This document shows positions 34,963-43,994 of a stretch of DNA of 64,000 nt, one piece after another. The translations under genes and the position numbers were made by a program. Source of the DNA: Rhodospirillaceae bacterium. Its GTDB lineage: Bacteria; Pseudomonadota; Alphaproteobacteria; DSM-16000; Inquilinaceae. Each line of letters begins with the position of its first letter. Within the stretch, counting starts at the first letter, position 1. The stretch covers positions 124,001 through 188,000 of the forward strand of contig JACKIG010000009.1 in NCBI GenBank assembly GCA_020638595.1, in the 5' to 3' direction. The notes beneath the pieces were generated by a model, which was not told the origin of the DNA, ran no database searches, and worked only from the letters and a program-made list of their open reading frames with translations.

Positions 34963-36411
34963 CTACTGGGCGGGGCGGCGCAAGGGTTCGACCTTGCCCG
35001 CCGTTGAGATCTCCGCGGCGGGCAGTCCCCAGACGGCGATCGGTCGGGCGCGGCCCCTCAACGTGTGGTCGCCCAGCGGCTCCAGCGGGTCAAGCATGAT
35101 GTTCCCTCCCGGCCCCAACTCGGTGCGCACGCGCTCCACCAGCGTCTCGCTGGCGATCAGCGGGCGCATCAGATCGCGGGCCAGGCCCTGGAGACGGCTG
35201 GTCGTGTTGACGGTATCGCCGATCACGGCGAAGGACATGCTGCGCCCCGTGCCGATATCCCCCTGGACGGCGGGGCCGTAGTTGAGGCCGATGCCCACGG
35301 CCAGCGGCACCTGTCCGCGCCGGCCGCGCTCGCGGTTCCATTCGGCCATCGCCCGCAGCATGCTGTAGCCGCAGGCCAGCGCGTTGGTCGCGTCTTCCGG
35401 ACCCCGCTCCGGCACGCCGAAGCTGGCCAGCATGGCGTCGCCGATATACTTCTCCAGCGTCCCCCCATGGGCGAAGACGCGGCCTTCCATGACGGCGTGG
35501 AAGCGGCGCAGCAGCTCCATCACCTGCTCCGGCGGCATGGTTTCGGCCATGGCGGTGAAGCCGCGGATATCGGCGAACAGCACCGCCACGTTCTGCCGGC
35601 GGATCGTCTGGAAGGGGCGGTCGCGGTCTTCAAGCAGGTCGACCACCTTCGGGGGGAAATAGCGCGCAAGGTTGGCGCGCGCCCGCTCGATCGTGCCCCG
35701 CGCCATGGCCACCTCCCGGGCGCGGTGGACGACCAGCGCCAGGCCCCCCGTCACCAGCACGGTGACGATCACCTGCAACACCCATTCGCCGACGAAGACG
35801 AAGCCGGGGTCGCGATAGGCCTGCACCAGCTGCTGGATCGAAAGGTTCCGGCCGATTTCGGAATAGACGCCGGGCAGGCCCAGGACATAGGCCAGCACCA
35901 CCGACCAGGTGGCGATGATGCACAGGCCCGACCACAGGACCAGTTGCGGGCGGTAGCTGAAGGTCGACTGCATCAGGAACAGGAAGAAGATCGTGAAGTT
36001 GCCGCTGTTGACGATGGACTGGACGTCCACGTCGGCGTCGACGAACGGATTGGGCGTCACCAGCACGAAACCGACAAAGGCGCAATCCAGCGCGGCGAAC
36101 ATGTGGTTCAGCCAGCCCGGCGCCCGCCGCAGCCAGATGAACAGCAGATGCGCCAAGCCCAGGAACAGCAGGGTCAGGATGACGCCCAGCACGTACAGCT
36201 TGGCCAGGCCGTCGGCGTTGTTCCAGAACACCTGCCAGACGAACAGCACGGACAGGGCGGCGGTGCGCACCTTGGTGGCCAGAAGCAGGCCGACACGTTC
36301 TTCATCGCCGAAGGCCGCGCGGGTGCGCGTCTCCATCCGGCCGTGAAGGTCGCTGTCCTCCGGACGCGGCCTGAAGACGCTCAGACCCGTCTTTCCCTGG
36401 TCAGCGCCCAT
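34963..36411 (-). CDS. Membrane-anchored class III adenylate cyclase
   Basis: 482 residues. About six membrane segments occupy residues 45-235 (TAALSVLFVWQVFWNNAD through VIVTVLVTGGLALVV). A coiled linker (AMARGTIERARANLARYFPPKVVDLL) leads to the cyclase domain with metal ligands in FADIRGFTA (near 279) and YIGDAMLASFG (near 325). Lys in EKYIGD and Asp in VIGDTVN predict ATP as substrate. Start: ATG at 36411, with GGAG nine bases upstream, overlaps the heparinase gene end by 31 bases; a shorter start at 36336 is possible. It sits inside a housekeeping operon, coupled to the heparinase-like gene and purH, and differs from the other cyclase in having no CHASE2 domain. Confidence 0.9.
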   Translation of the reverse strand: MGADQGKTGLSVFRPRPEDSDLHGRMETRTRAAFGDEERVGLLLATKVRTAALSVLFVWQVFWNNADGLAKLYVLGVILTLLFLGLAHLLFIWLRRAPGWLNHMFAALDCAFVGFVLVTPNPFVDADVDVQSIVNSGNFTIFFLFLMQSTFSYRPQLVLWSGLCIIATWSVVLAYVLGLPGVYSEIGRNLSIQQLVQAYRDPGFVFVGEWVLQVIVTVLVTGGLALVVHRAREVAMARGTIERARANLARYFPPKVVDLLEDRDRPFQTIRRQNVAVLFADIRGFTAMAETMPPEQVMELLRRFHAVMEGRVFAHGGTLEKYIGDAMLASFGVPERGPEDATNALACGYSMLRAMAEWNRERGRRGQVPLAVGIGLNYGPAVQGDIGTGRSMSFAVIGDTVNTTSRLQGLARDLMRPLIASETLVERVRTELGPGGNIMLDPLEPLGDHTLRGRARPIAVWGLPAAEISTAGKVEPLRRPAQ

Positions 36412-38057
36412 TTGATCACGTCTCCGGGCTGGATCCGTGCGCCGCTGATGACCAGTTGCTGGCTGCGCCGCCGGCCCTGGCTGTTGGCGACATAGACGCT
36501 TTCCTCCAGCCCCAGGGTGCCGTTGGTGCAGCGGAAACGCCAGCCGGCCCCGGTCGGCGGGCGCAGCAGCGCGGCACTTCCCGCCTGGATCACGGCCGCC
36601 TTGACGCTGGGATGCAGGTGGAAGCGGATGGCGAAGGACGGCGTCTTGCCCAGGCCCATCACCATGTCCTCGCCGCGGATGTCGTCGCCGGCCGCGCTGA
36701 CATACAGCTGGCGCCGGTGCACCAGCCCCAGGCGCGGGCGATAGCCGTCGTGGCTGGCGTCCACCAGGACGGACCCGTCCTCCTCGAAGCGGCTGGCGGT
36801 GACGGTCACGCCCTCGACCGCCGTGCCGCCGCCTTCGGCCAGGGGAATGGCATTGGCGCCGTCCAGCATCATGGTGGAATGGGCGGCCGTGCCGCGCAGC
36901 GCCTCCGCCCAGCCGCCGGCCTGGTCTTCCAGGTTGGCGGGGCTGCCGCAATTGACGATCAGCCGCTGGCGCCCGGCCGACAGTTCGAACGCCAGGGGGC
37001 CGGCATGGGTCGCCCGGTCGTCGCCGGCCGGCGGCGGTGCGCCGACATCCATCAGCACGACGGTGCGCCCGGCGACGATGCGTTCGAACCCGCAATAGCG
37101 CGCGCTCTTGATCGGCCGCCCGGCCGCCCCGGCCTGCGCCAGCACGGCATTGATGCGCGTCGGGTCGCCTTCGCTGGCGCCGTTGAACAGCGCCAGCCCG
37201 CCGTCGCCGTGCCGGAAGAAGCGCAAGGCCGCGGCCATCCGGTCGACCGCGCCCAGCAGGCTTTGCGGCGGTTCCGGCAGGCCGGCATCGGCGGTGTGCG
37301 CGGCCTGCATGGCGTTGCGCAGATCGATCAGGTGGCACAGCACCTCGACCTGGATCGACGGGTTGCGCTGGACATGGCCGCCATCGGCCAGCACCTGCCA
37401 GGACAACAGCTTTTCCAGGTGCTGCATGGCTGCGGCCAGCCGGGCCGGGGTTTCCGGCAGGGCCATGCAGCCCATCAGCAGCCCCTTGACCGCCAGCACC
37501 AGGTCCAGCCCGCGGCACCCCCCGGGCAGCGCCCGCGCCAGGTGGCGCACCTGGGCGGTCAGGCTGGCGAACAGCCGTTCGCGGAAGTCGTCCTCCGCAC
37601 TGGCGATGAAGAAGTCATAGGCCGACAACCAGTTGGCTAGGCGGCAGCCCAGCACATCCAGCCGCCACGTGGCCGCATGCCAGCGGCCGAAGCGCTCGAT
37701 CCAGGCGGCGATCATGGTCCGGGCCTGGCGCCGGGCCGCATCGCCGCCCAGCGCGCGCAGGTCGCGCAGCCAGCAGCAGCCGTGCAGGGCGAACAGCGCC
37801 TCTTCCGTCAGCGCCTCGTCGGCCCAGGCCGCAGCGCCGCCGCGGAATTCCCGGCCGCCCAGGCGGAAGGTGCCGAAGACGATGCGGGCCCCCAGCTCCG
37901 GATCGCCGGGCCAGGGGTCGGTGAAGGCCAGCCGCAGGTCGGTCGGCGGCCGGCCGCGCAGCGCCAGCGAATACAGGGGGGACCCGTAGATCAGGCGGCT
38001 CAGGCCGCGGCCCACGCGAGGCATCAGCGACGGACGATCCCCCTCCAGCGCGGTCAT
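36381..38057 (-). CDS. Heparinase II/III-like family protein
   Basis: 558 residues. The N-terminal half is an alpha/alpha toroid (ARTMIAAWIERFGRWHAATWRLDVLGCRLANW) and the C-terminal half carries the heparinase II/III beta-sheet domain (AGPLAFELSAGRQRLIVNCGSP; GTAAHSTMMLDGANA). No signal peptide is visible. In alphaproteobacteria such a gene commonly lies between rpe/rsmB and purH; its natural substrate is not established and heparin itself is unlikely. It overlaps rpe by 4 bases (ATGA) and the cyclase gene by 31 bases, so the three are likely co-translated. Confidence 0.9.
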   Translation of the reverse strand: MTALEGDRPSLMPRVGRGLSRLIYGSPLYSLALRGRPPTDLRLAFTDPWPGDPELGARIVFGTFRLGGREFRGGAAAWADEALTEEALFALHGCCWLRDLRALGGDAARRQARTMIAAWIERFGRWHAATWRLDVLGCRLANWLSAYDFFIASAEDDFRERLFASLTAQVRHLARALPGGCRGLDLVLAVKGLLMGCMALPETPARLAAAMQHLEKLLSWQVLADGGHVQRNPSIQVEVLCHLIDLRNAMQAAHTADAGLPEPPQSLLGAVDRMAAALRFFRHGDGGLALFNGASEGDPTRINAVLAQAGAAGRPIKSARYCGFERIVAGRTVVLMDVGAPPPAGDDRATHAGPLAFELSAGRQRLIVNCGSPANLEDQAGGWAEALRGTAAHSTMMLDGANAIPLAEGGGTAVEGVTVTASRFEEDGSVLVDASHDGYRPRLGLVHRRQLYVSAAGDDIRGEDMVMGLGKTPSFAIRFHLHPSVKAAVIQAGSAALLRPPTGAGWRFRCTNGTLGLEESVYVANSQGRRRSQQLVISGARIQPGDVIKWALTRERRV

Positions 38058-38725
38058 CGGCGAGGCCGCGGGCGCAGGCCGCGGATATTGTCGGCATAGC
38101 AGTCCGCACCGCCGATGAAGGTGGCGGTTCCGGCGACCAGCACATCGGCGCCCGCATCGACCACGTCGCCCGCGGTCTCGCGGTTGATGCCGCCGTCGAC
38201 CTCCAGGTCGACGGGACGGTCGATGCGGTCCAGCAGCGCGCGCAGGCGCCTGATCTTGTCCAGCTGCGATTCGATGAACCGCTGGCCGCCGAACCCCGGA
38301 TTGACGGTCATCACCAGCACCAGGTCGATGTCGCCCAGCAGCTCCTCCACCATCGCGATCGGCGTGGCGGGGTTCAGCACGATCCCGGCCTTCGCCCCCA
38401 GCGAGCGGATCAGCTGCACCGTGCGGTGCGGATGGGGGCCGGCCTCGGGATGGAACGAGATGATGTCCGCGCCGGCGTCGACGAAGGCGGGCACCAGCGG
38501 GTCGACCGGGGCGATCATCAGGTGGACGTCGAACGGAAGGGCGCTGACCGGGCGCAACGCGGCGACGACGGCGGGCCCGATGGTCAGGTTCGGCACGAAA
38601 TGGCCGTCCATCACGTCGATATGCACCCAGTCCGCCCCCGCATCGCCGATGGCACGGACCTCCTCCCCCAGCCGGGCGAAATCCGCGGACAGGATGGACG
38701 GTGCGATGCGTACGGTCTCTGCCAT
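38054..38725 (-). CDS. rpe: Ribulose-phosphate 3-epimerase
   Basis: 223 residues. It interconverts ribulose-5-phosphate and xylulose-5-phosphate in the pentose phosphate pathway and Calvin cycle. The TIM-barrel motifs are complete: IAPSILSADFARLG, HIDVMDGHFVPNLTIGP (metal-binding His and Asp), LVMTVNPGFGGQ and DLEVDGGIN. ATG at 38725 follows AAAGGA at good distance. It lies 25 bases after rsmB and overlaps the heparinase-like gene by 4 bases. Confidence 0.96.
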   Translation of the reverse strand: MAETVRIAPSILSADFARLGEEVRAIGDAGADWVHIDVMDGHFVPNLTIGPAVVAALRPVSALPFDVHLMIAPVDPLVPAFVDAGADIISFHPEAGPHPHRTVQLIRSLGAKAGIVLNPATPIAMVEELLGDIDLVLVMTVNPGFGGQRFIESQLDKIRRLRALLDRIDRPVDLEVDGGINRETAGDVVDAGADVLVAGTATFIGGADCYADNIRGLRPRPRR

Positions 38726-38750
38726 GGGGTCCTTTCCCGAAGGCGCGACC

Positions 38751-40058
38751 TTACCCGATTCGCCGGAGTCGGGCGATATGAAAGCCGTCCAGCCCACCGA
38801 ATGCCGCACCGTGGCTGGGCAGGCTGCGGATCTCCCCCAGGGGGGTGACGATCTCGGCCAGGCCGCCGATTTCGGCGGGGGACACCGGCTCGCGCCGCAG
38901 GGGGGCGCCCTGGGCGAGCAGGCGGGCGATCCGCTCTTCCCCCTCCTCCGGCTCCAGCGAACAGGTGCTCCACACCAGCAGGCCGCCGGGCCGCAGCAGG
39001 GTGGCCGCATGCGCCAACAGGCGGGCTTGCGTCGCCGCCAGCTTGGCGACGTCGCCGGGCCGTTTCAGGCGGGCGATGTCGGGGTGCCGGCGGATCGTGC
39101 CGGTCGAGGTACAGGGCGCGTCCAGCAGCACGGCATCGGCGGGTGTCGGCGGCTGCCAGGCGGTGGCGTCGGCTTCGACCGTCTCGACCTCCAGCCCCAG
39201 GCGGCGGAGGTTCGCGCGCAACCGGTCGAGCCGCGGGGCGCTGCGGTCGACGGCAATGACGCGTGCGCCGGCGGCGGCAAGCTGGGCCGTCTTGCCGCCG
39301 GGGGCGGCGCACAGGTCGACCACCGTCAGGCCGGCGACGGGGCCGAACAGCCGGGCCGGCAGGGCTGCCCCGGCATCCTGGACCCACCAGGCGCCCTCGG
39401 CATAGCCGGGAAGCTCCGTCACCGGGCCGTCGTGGCGCCGCCGCAAGGTGCCGGTCGGCAGCGCCTCCGCCTCCAGCCGGGCGGCCCACAGACCGGCATC
39501 GGCCTTCGCGGTGATGTCCAGAGGCGGTTCCTCCAGATGGCGTGCGGCGATCGCCCGCGCGGCATCGGCGCCGTAGGCGGCCGTCCAGCGTGCCCACAGC
39601 CATGGCGGCGTGTTCAGCTCCGCCGCGTCGCGCGCGGGCAGCAGCTGCGCGGCCTCGCGCGCCGCGCGCCGCAGCACCGCGTTCACCAGCCCGGCGAAGC
39701 GGCCTTCGGCGGTCTCCCGTGCCAGGTCGACGCTGGTGGATACGGCGGCGTGGGCCGGCGTGCGCAGGAACAGGATCTGCGCCAGCCCCAGCCTGAGGAT
39801 GTCCGGGATGTCCGGCGCCCGCTTCGGCGGGCCCTGGCGCAGAAGCAGGGCGCTGACGGCATCGATCTGGCCGAGACGCCGCAGCGCCGTGGCCGCCAGT
39901 TGCCGGGCAAAGGCACGGTCGCGCTGGCTCAATCCCGGATCCAGGTCGCCCAGGGCGTCGTCCAGCGACCGCTTGCGGTCGAGCACCGCGGTCAACAGGG
40001 TGCGTGCCGCGCGGCGGGGCGGCAGGCCGTCGCCCTGCGGCGGATCCTCACTGGGCAT
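38751..40058 (-). CDS. rsmB: 16S rRNA (cytosine-967-C5)-methyltransferase RsmB
   Basis: 435 residues. An N-terminal NusB-like RNA-binding domain (about 15-150) precedes the SAM-dependent methyltransferase domain with motif I VVDLCAAPGGKTAQLA. The two conserved cysteines are Cys316 (DAPCTSTG) and Cys366 (STCSLEP), one forming the covalent adduct with cytosine and the other aiding release. ATG at 40058 has AAAGG upstream; a longer frame to 40196 shows no family similarity. It is the first gene of the minus-strand operon and is divergent from the DUF882 gene. Confidence 0.95.
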   Translation of the reverse strand: MPSEDPPQGDGLPPRRAARTLLTAVLDRKRSLDDALGDLDPGLSQRDRAFARQLAATALRRLGQIDAVSALLLRQGPPKRAPDIPDILRLGLAQILFLRTPAHAAVSTSVDLARETAEGRFAGLVNAVLRRAAREAAQLLPARDAAELNTPPWLWARWTAAYGADAARAIAARHLEEPPLDITAKADAGLWAARLEAEALPTGTLRRRHDGPVTELPGYAEGAWWVQDAGAALPARLFGPVAGLTVVDLCAAPGGKTAQLAAAGARVIAVDRSAPRLDRLRANLRRLGLEVETVEADATAWQPPTPADAVLLDAPCTSTGTIRRHPDIARLKRPGDVAKLAATQARLLAHAATLLRPGGLLVWSTCSLEPEEGEERIARLLAQGAPLRREPVSPAEIGGLAEIVTPLGEIRSLPSHGAAFGGLDGFHIARLRRIG

Positions 40059-40213
40059 CGGTGCTGTGCCTTTGCGTCGCGGGGGCGGCGGTGGCCATGA
40101 TTCGAGTCGATCTCCCCAGGCGTAAACTGTTACTTTGTATACTTCGCATATGATGGACAGGCCGTTGATCGGCAGATCCGCGGCGTCCCGCTCCATCGGA
40201 TGAGGGCAGTTCC

Positions 40214-40765
40214 TTGACCACCCCGAAGATTGCCCGCCGGTCCGTCCTGGCCGGCCTGGGCGCGGCCCTGATTGCGCGTCCGGCCCTGCCGACGCCGGGC
40301 GAAGCGCGCGAGCTGCGCCTGTACAACGTGAACACCGGCGAGAGCTTCCGCGACGCCTATTTCAACGGCGAAGGCTATGTCGCGTCGGCGCTGCCGCGAC
40401 TGAACTGGTTCCTGCGCGATCACCGCGAGGCCGCCGCCGCGGAGGTCGACCCCCACCTGTTCGACATCCTGTGGAACGTGCAGCTGAACTACCTCAGGTT
40501 CCACGGCGCGCATGTGGTGCTGAACGTCCATTCCGCCTACCGGACGGAACGGACCAACGCCATGCTGCGCAACGAAGGGGCCGCACAGAACAGCTACCAC
40601 AAGCTGGGACGCGCCATCGACATCTCGGCGCAGGGCTACGGCATCTATTTCCTCTACGACATGGTGCAGAACTGCGGGGCCGGGGGTACCGGCGTCTATA
40701 TGCGCAGCCAGTTCGCCCACGTCGACACCGGGCCGCGGCGAAGCTGGATCCAGCCGCTCTGGTGA
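40214..40765 (+). CDS. DUF882 (YcbK-type, M15-like) Tat-exported murein peptidase-like protein
   Basis: 183 residues. A twin-arginine signal (ARRSVLAGLGAALIA) sends it to the periplasm folded. The M15-type zinc site is readable: SAYRTERTN, SYHKLGRAIDIS (His and Asp) and FAHVDTG (HxD). Such proteins act on, or bind, peptidoglycan peptides. Start: TTG at 40214 with GAGGG eight bases upstream; no in-frame ATG lies between it and the RR motif. It is divergent from rsmB. Confidence 0.88.
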   Translation: MTTPKIARRSVLAGLGAALIARPALPTPGEARELRLYNVNTGESFRDAYFNGEGYVASALPRLNWFLRDHREAAAAEVDPHLFDILWNVQLNYLRFHGAHVVLNVHSAYRTERTNAMLRNEGAAQNSYHKLGRAIDISAQGYGIYFLYDMVQNCGAGGTGVYMRSQFAHVDTGPRRSWIQPLW

Positions 40766-40808
40766 ACGCGGGCGGCCGGGTGCCGCCCGCCGCCGGGCCT
40801 GCCCGCCG

Positions 40809-41663
40809 TCAGCCCCAGGGGCCGGCCGCGCCGGCCATCTGACGCAGCCGTGCGATGCGGTTCTGCGTGCTGGGATGGGTGGCGAACAGCCCGTCCATCG
40901 CCTGGGCGTGCAGCGGGTTGATGATGAACAGATGCGCCGTCGCGGGGTTGCGCTCCGCCGCCATGTTCACGGTACCGCGGGCGACCCGGTCGATCTTCTC
41001 CAGCGCACCGGCCAGCCACAGCGGCCGGCCGCAGATCTCCGCACCGATGCGGTCGGCCTCGTACTCGCGCGACCGGCTGATGGCCATTTGAACCAGGGCT
41101 GCGGCCAGGGGCGCCAGCACCATCATCAACAGGGAACCGACGATGCCCAGGGGGTTGTTGCGGTTGCCGCCGAAGAACAGGGCGAAGTTGGCCAGCATGG
41201 ACAGGGCGCCGGCCAGCGTCGCCGTCACGGTCATGATCAGCGTGTCGCGGTTGCGCACATGCGCCAGCTCGTGGGCCATGACGCCGGCCAGCTCTTCCGC
41301 GGTCAGGCGCCGGATCAGCCCGGTGGTCGCGGCGACGGCGGCATTGGCCGGGCTGCGTCCGGTGGCAAAGGCGTTGGGCTGGTCGCTGTCGATCAGGTAG
41401 ACGCGCGGCATCGGCATGCCGGCGCGCCCGGCCAGCTGGGCGACGATGCCGTAGTATTCGGGCGCACCCTGCGCGTCGACCTCATGCGCATTGTGCATGC
41501 GCAGGACCAGCTTGTCGGCATTCCAATAGGCGAAGGCGTTGGTTGCCACCGCGATCAGCAGGGCGATGACGATGCCGCCCTGGCCGCCCAGAAGGAAACC
41601 CGCACCGAGAAACAGCGCGGTCATCGCCGCCATCAGTATCGCCGTGCGTACCATCCCGCCCAT
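40809..41663 (-). CDS. htpX: Membrane-bound zinc metalloprotease HtpX
   Basis: 284 residues. Four hydrophobic segments flank an M48 catalytic domain: zinc motif HELAHVRNRD, third ligand in SREYEADRIGA, and the typical C-terminal ATHPSTQNRIARL. HtpX removes damaged inner-membrane proteins together with FtsH. ATG at 41663 has AAAGGGCAAGG upstream; a second Met at 41654 is possible. It is convergent with the DUF882 gene (43-bp gap). Confidence 0.95.
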   Translation of the reverse strand: MGGMVRTAILMAAMTALFLGAGFLLGGQGGIVIALLIAVATNAFAYWNADKLVLRMHNAHEVDAQGAPEYYGIVAQLAGRAGMPMPRVYLIDSDQPNAFATGRSPANAAVAATTGLIRRLTAEELAGVMAHELAHVRNRDTLIMTVTATLAGALSMLANFALFFGGNRNNPLGIVGSLLMMVLAPLAAALVQMAISRSREYEADRIGAEICGRPLWLAGALEKIDRVARGTVNMAAERNPATAHLFIINPLHAQAMDGLFATHPSTQNRIARLRQMAGAAGPWG

Positions 41664-41794
41664 CGCCTTGCCCTTTCCCCCGGCAACGGCCCCACGAATT
41701 GGGGCGGCCCTGGAGATATGCTCGGCCGCCCGCAGTTCAAGCGTTGAACATCGACGGCTTCTCGGTCCAGATAGGGGCAGCCGCAGGGGAGCAG

Positions 41795-41980
41795 ATGATG
41801 TCCGATCCCAAGACGCCGGGCGCGGTTGCGCCGGCGGACGAAGCCCCGCCCGACGCCGCCGCGACACAGCCGCGCGGCAAGGGGCCATTGCAGAAGCCGG
41901 GCGAAATCGGTGGCCGCGACGGGCCGGAGCCGACGCGCTTCGGCGACTGGGAAGTCAACGGCCGGTGCACGGATTTCTGA
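41795..41980 (+). CDS. Succinate dehydrogenase assembly factor 4 (SdhAF4, DUF1674)
   Basis: 61 residues. The C-terminal block EIGGRDGPEPTRFGDWEVNG is the family hallmark; the N-terminal half is Pro/Ala-rich and disordered. Homologues bind flavinylated SdhA and help assemble complex II. Start: one of two adjacent Met codons (41795 or 41798) behind GGGGAG; the second has better spacing. A longer upstream frame to 41699 is not supported. It is divergent from htpX. Confidence 0.88.
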   Translation: MMSDPKTPGAVAPADEAPPDAAATQPRGKGPLQKPGEIGGRDGPEPTRFGDWEVNGRCTDF

Positions 41981-42129
41981 TCGGGCCGTAGGCCCCGGTT
42001 GGCCCATCGGCAGGCAGGGGGTTGCATTCGCAGAATGTAGGAATATATTCAATATCATAAGTCTATGATCCTTTGTTGCGCAGCATGGCCGGCGACCCGG
42101 CCGGATGTGGCAGCAGGACTGCGGGCGGC

Positions 42130-42567
42130 ATGATGAAGTGGGTATGCGGTGTGCTGGGCCTTGCCATTGCCGTTGCTGGCTTGCCGATCCATGGGGAAGA
42201 CCGGCTGGCCGGGCCGGTGGAAGCGGACGTGACCGGCGTGATCGACGGCGACACGCTGGCGGTGCGGGCGCATATCTGGCTGGACCAGAGGGTGGAGACG
42301 CGCGTTCGGCTGGCCGGTGTCGATACGCCGGAACTGCGGGGCCGTTGCGCCGAAGAACTGGCGCTGGCGGCATTGGCCAGGGATACCGTCGCTGCGCGCG
42401 TGGCCGGGCGTGCGGTGCTGTTGCGCAACGTCCGCTTCGGCACCTATGCGGGCCGCGTGGTCGCCGAGGTCGAGGTGGATGGCGAAGACCTGTCGGCCAT
42501 GCTGATCGCCGCCGGTCTGGGCCAGCCCTATGACGGGCGCGGCGAGCGCCCCGACTGGTGCGGGTGA
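42130..42567 (+). CDS. Secreted thermonuclease-like (SNase-fold) protein
   Basis: 145 residues with a short signal-like N-terminus (MMKWVCGVLGLAIAVAGLP). The OB-fold SNase motifs are visible: VTGVIDGDTLAVRAHIWL, RVRLAGVDTPELRGRCAEE (catalytic Arg and Asp) and FGTYAGRVVAEVEVDGEDLS. It is predicted to be a periplasmic or secreted nuclease. Start is taken at the Met pair 42130/42133; a longer frame from 42073 would bury the signal. Confidence 0.85.
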   Translation: MMKWVCGVLGLAIAVAGLPIHGEDRLAGPVEADVTGVIDGDTLAVRAHIWLDQRVETRVRLAGVDTPELRGRCAEELALAALARDTVAARVAGRAVLLRNVRFGTYAGRVVAEVEVDGEDLSAMLIAAGLGQPYDGRGERPDWCG

Positions 42568-43040
42568 GGCGGTTCGTCCCCCGGCGGCCTGTCCCGCATG
42601 GCTGTTGCGCGGACGCTTGTGAAAAAATCATGACATAGCTGCAATGCAGCATGGTAGTGTGTTCGTGCAATAAAGCTGAGGCGATAACCAATCCCGGCCA
42701 AATAGATGCCGACGCCGCTAAGAACCGTTCCAAGGAACGGGCAAAGGCGGGCATGGGAGTGATCGCAAGGCTATCGGGCGTTCGACTCGGCGTTGTTGCG
42801 TATCATCGATACTGCGGCGCAGTCAGCCGCAGAACCGACCGACGTCCCCGCGCGGGGACACGGGCAGCGGCATCAGGTCCGCGACATGCCCCTTCCGCCG
42901 GCAGAGGTCCGCCCTCTCGCCGGCGGCGTCGTTCCGGGGCCGGCCATTACCGTCCGCGCTGCCCATGGTCGGACGCGCACGGGGCCACGGCTTGCGGTAT
43001 CATCCCGCCCCGTCTTTTCCGTTTCGCCGGGGCAGCCGCG
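42568..43040 (+). promoter_or_regulatory. 473-bp gene-free region upstream of dppB with a PhaR-like palindrome
   Basis: No credible gene is seen. GCTGCAATGCAGC (42638-42650) is a 13-base palindrome fitting CTGC-N3-GCAG, the type bound by PhaR at phasin promoters in alphaproteobacteria, and follows an A-rich stretch (GTGAAAAAATCATGAC). Further right are CCGTTCC-AA-GGAACGG (42725-42740), GTATC-ATC-GATAC in the 42.8-kb line, and CGTCCCCG-CG-CGGGGACA. The A/T-rich 42620-42720 block probably holds a promoter. No phasin or PHA gene is in the window, so PhaR control of dppBC is only a guess. Confidence 0.4.
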
Positions 43041-43994
43041 ATGGCCCGCTACCTGGTCCGCCGTCTGGCAACGGTCGTCCTGACGCTGGTCGGCATGTCG
43101 CTGGTGGTGTTCGTCGTGCTCGAGATGCTTCCGGGCGACCCGGCGCTGATGATGCTCGGCACCGAGGCGACGGACGACACCCTGTGGGCGCTGCGCCATG
43201 ACCTGGGCCTCGACCAGCCGGCGGCGATCCGCTACCTGCACTGGGTCGGCGGCCTTCTGACCGGCGACCTGGGCATCAGCCACACCTACGACGTGCCCGT
43301 GGCAAGCCTGGTCGGCGACCGGCTGGCCGTCACCGTTCCGCTGGCGGGGCTGGCCATGGCGCTGGCCATCGCGCTGGCCGTGCCGCTGGGCGTCGCGGCG
43401 GCCGCGCGGCGCGGCCGCCCGGCCGACTATGCCGTCATGACCTTCAGCCAGATGGGGATCGCGGTTCCGGGCTTCTGGCTCGGCATCCTGCTGATTCTGG
43501 TCTTCTCGGTGGAACTCGACTGGTTCCGTGCCGGCGGGTTTCCCGGGTGGGACGACGGCCCCGGCCCGGCCCTGGGCGCCCTCGTGCTGCCGGCGGTGGC
43601 CCTGGCCTTGCCGGAAGCGGCCATCCTGGCGCGGGTCGCCCGCTCGGCGGTGCTCGATACGCTGGGCGAAGACTACGTGCGCACGGCCTGGGCCAAGGGG
43701 CTGGGCCGGCGGGCGGTGCTGTACCGCCACGTCCTGCGCAATGCGCTGATCCCCGTGACCACCATCGTCGGCCTGCAATTCGCCTTTCTGCTGGCCGGCG
43801 CGATCGTCGTGGAAAGCGTGTTCACGCTGCCCGGGCTGGGGCGGCTCCTGTTCCAGGCCATCGGCCAGCGGGACCTGATCGTCGTGAAGGATCTGGTGGT
43901 GATGCTGGCCGCCATGGTGGTGGCCATCAACTTCGCCGTCGACGCCCTCTATCACCTGGCCGATCCGCGGCTGCGGCGGGCCGCATGGGTGTGA
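43041..43994 (+). CDS. Peptide ABC transporter permease, DppB-type
   Basis: 317 residues with six membrane segments. The N-terminal MARYLVRRLATVVLTLVGMS and LEMLPGDPA are typical of DppB/OppB; the EAA-like cytoplasmic loop is YVRTAWAKGLGRRAVLYRHVLRNALIP. With its DppC partner it forms the inner-membrane channel for peptides or similar solutes. The DppC gene overlaps its end by 10 bases. No binding protein or ATPase gene is adjacent, so this is an incomplete transporter locus. Confidence 0.92.
   Translation: MARYLVRRLATVVLTLVGMSLVVFVVLEMLPGDPALMMLGTEATDDTLWALRHDLGLDQPAAIRYLHWVGGLLTGDLGISHTYDVPVASLVGDRLAVTVPLAGLAMALAIALAVPLGVAAAARRGRPADYAVMTFSQMGIAVPGFWLGILLILVFSVELDWFRAGGFPGWDDGPGPALGALVLPAVALALPEAAILARVARSAVLDTLGEDYVRTAWAKGLGRRAVLYRHVLRNALIPVTTIVGLQFAFLLAGAIVVESVFTLPGLGRLLFQAIGQRDLIVVKDLVVMLAAMVVAINFAVDALYHLADPRLRRAAWV

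Noticed and set aside
42651..42760. Possible small ferredoxin-like gene starting MVVCSCN
   Set aside because: The first residues resemble bacterioferritin-associated ferredoxin, but the following sequence lacks the family's later cysteines and becomes Arg-rich. It also starts inside the palindrome-rich leader.
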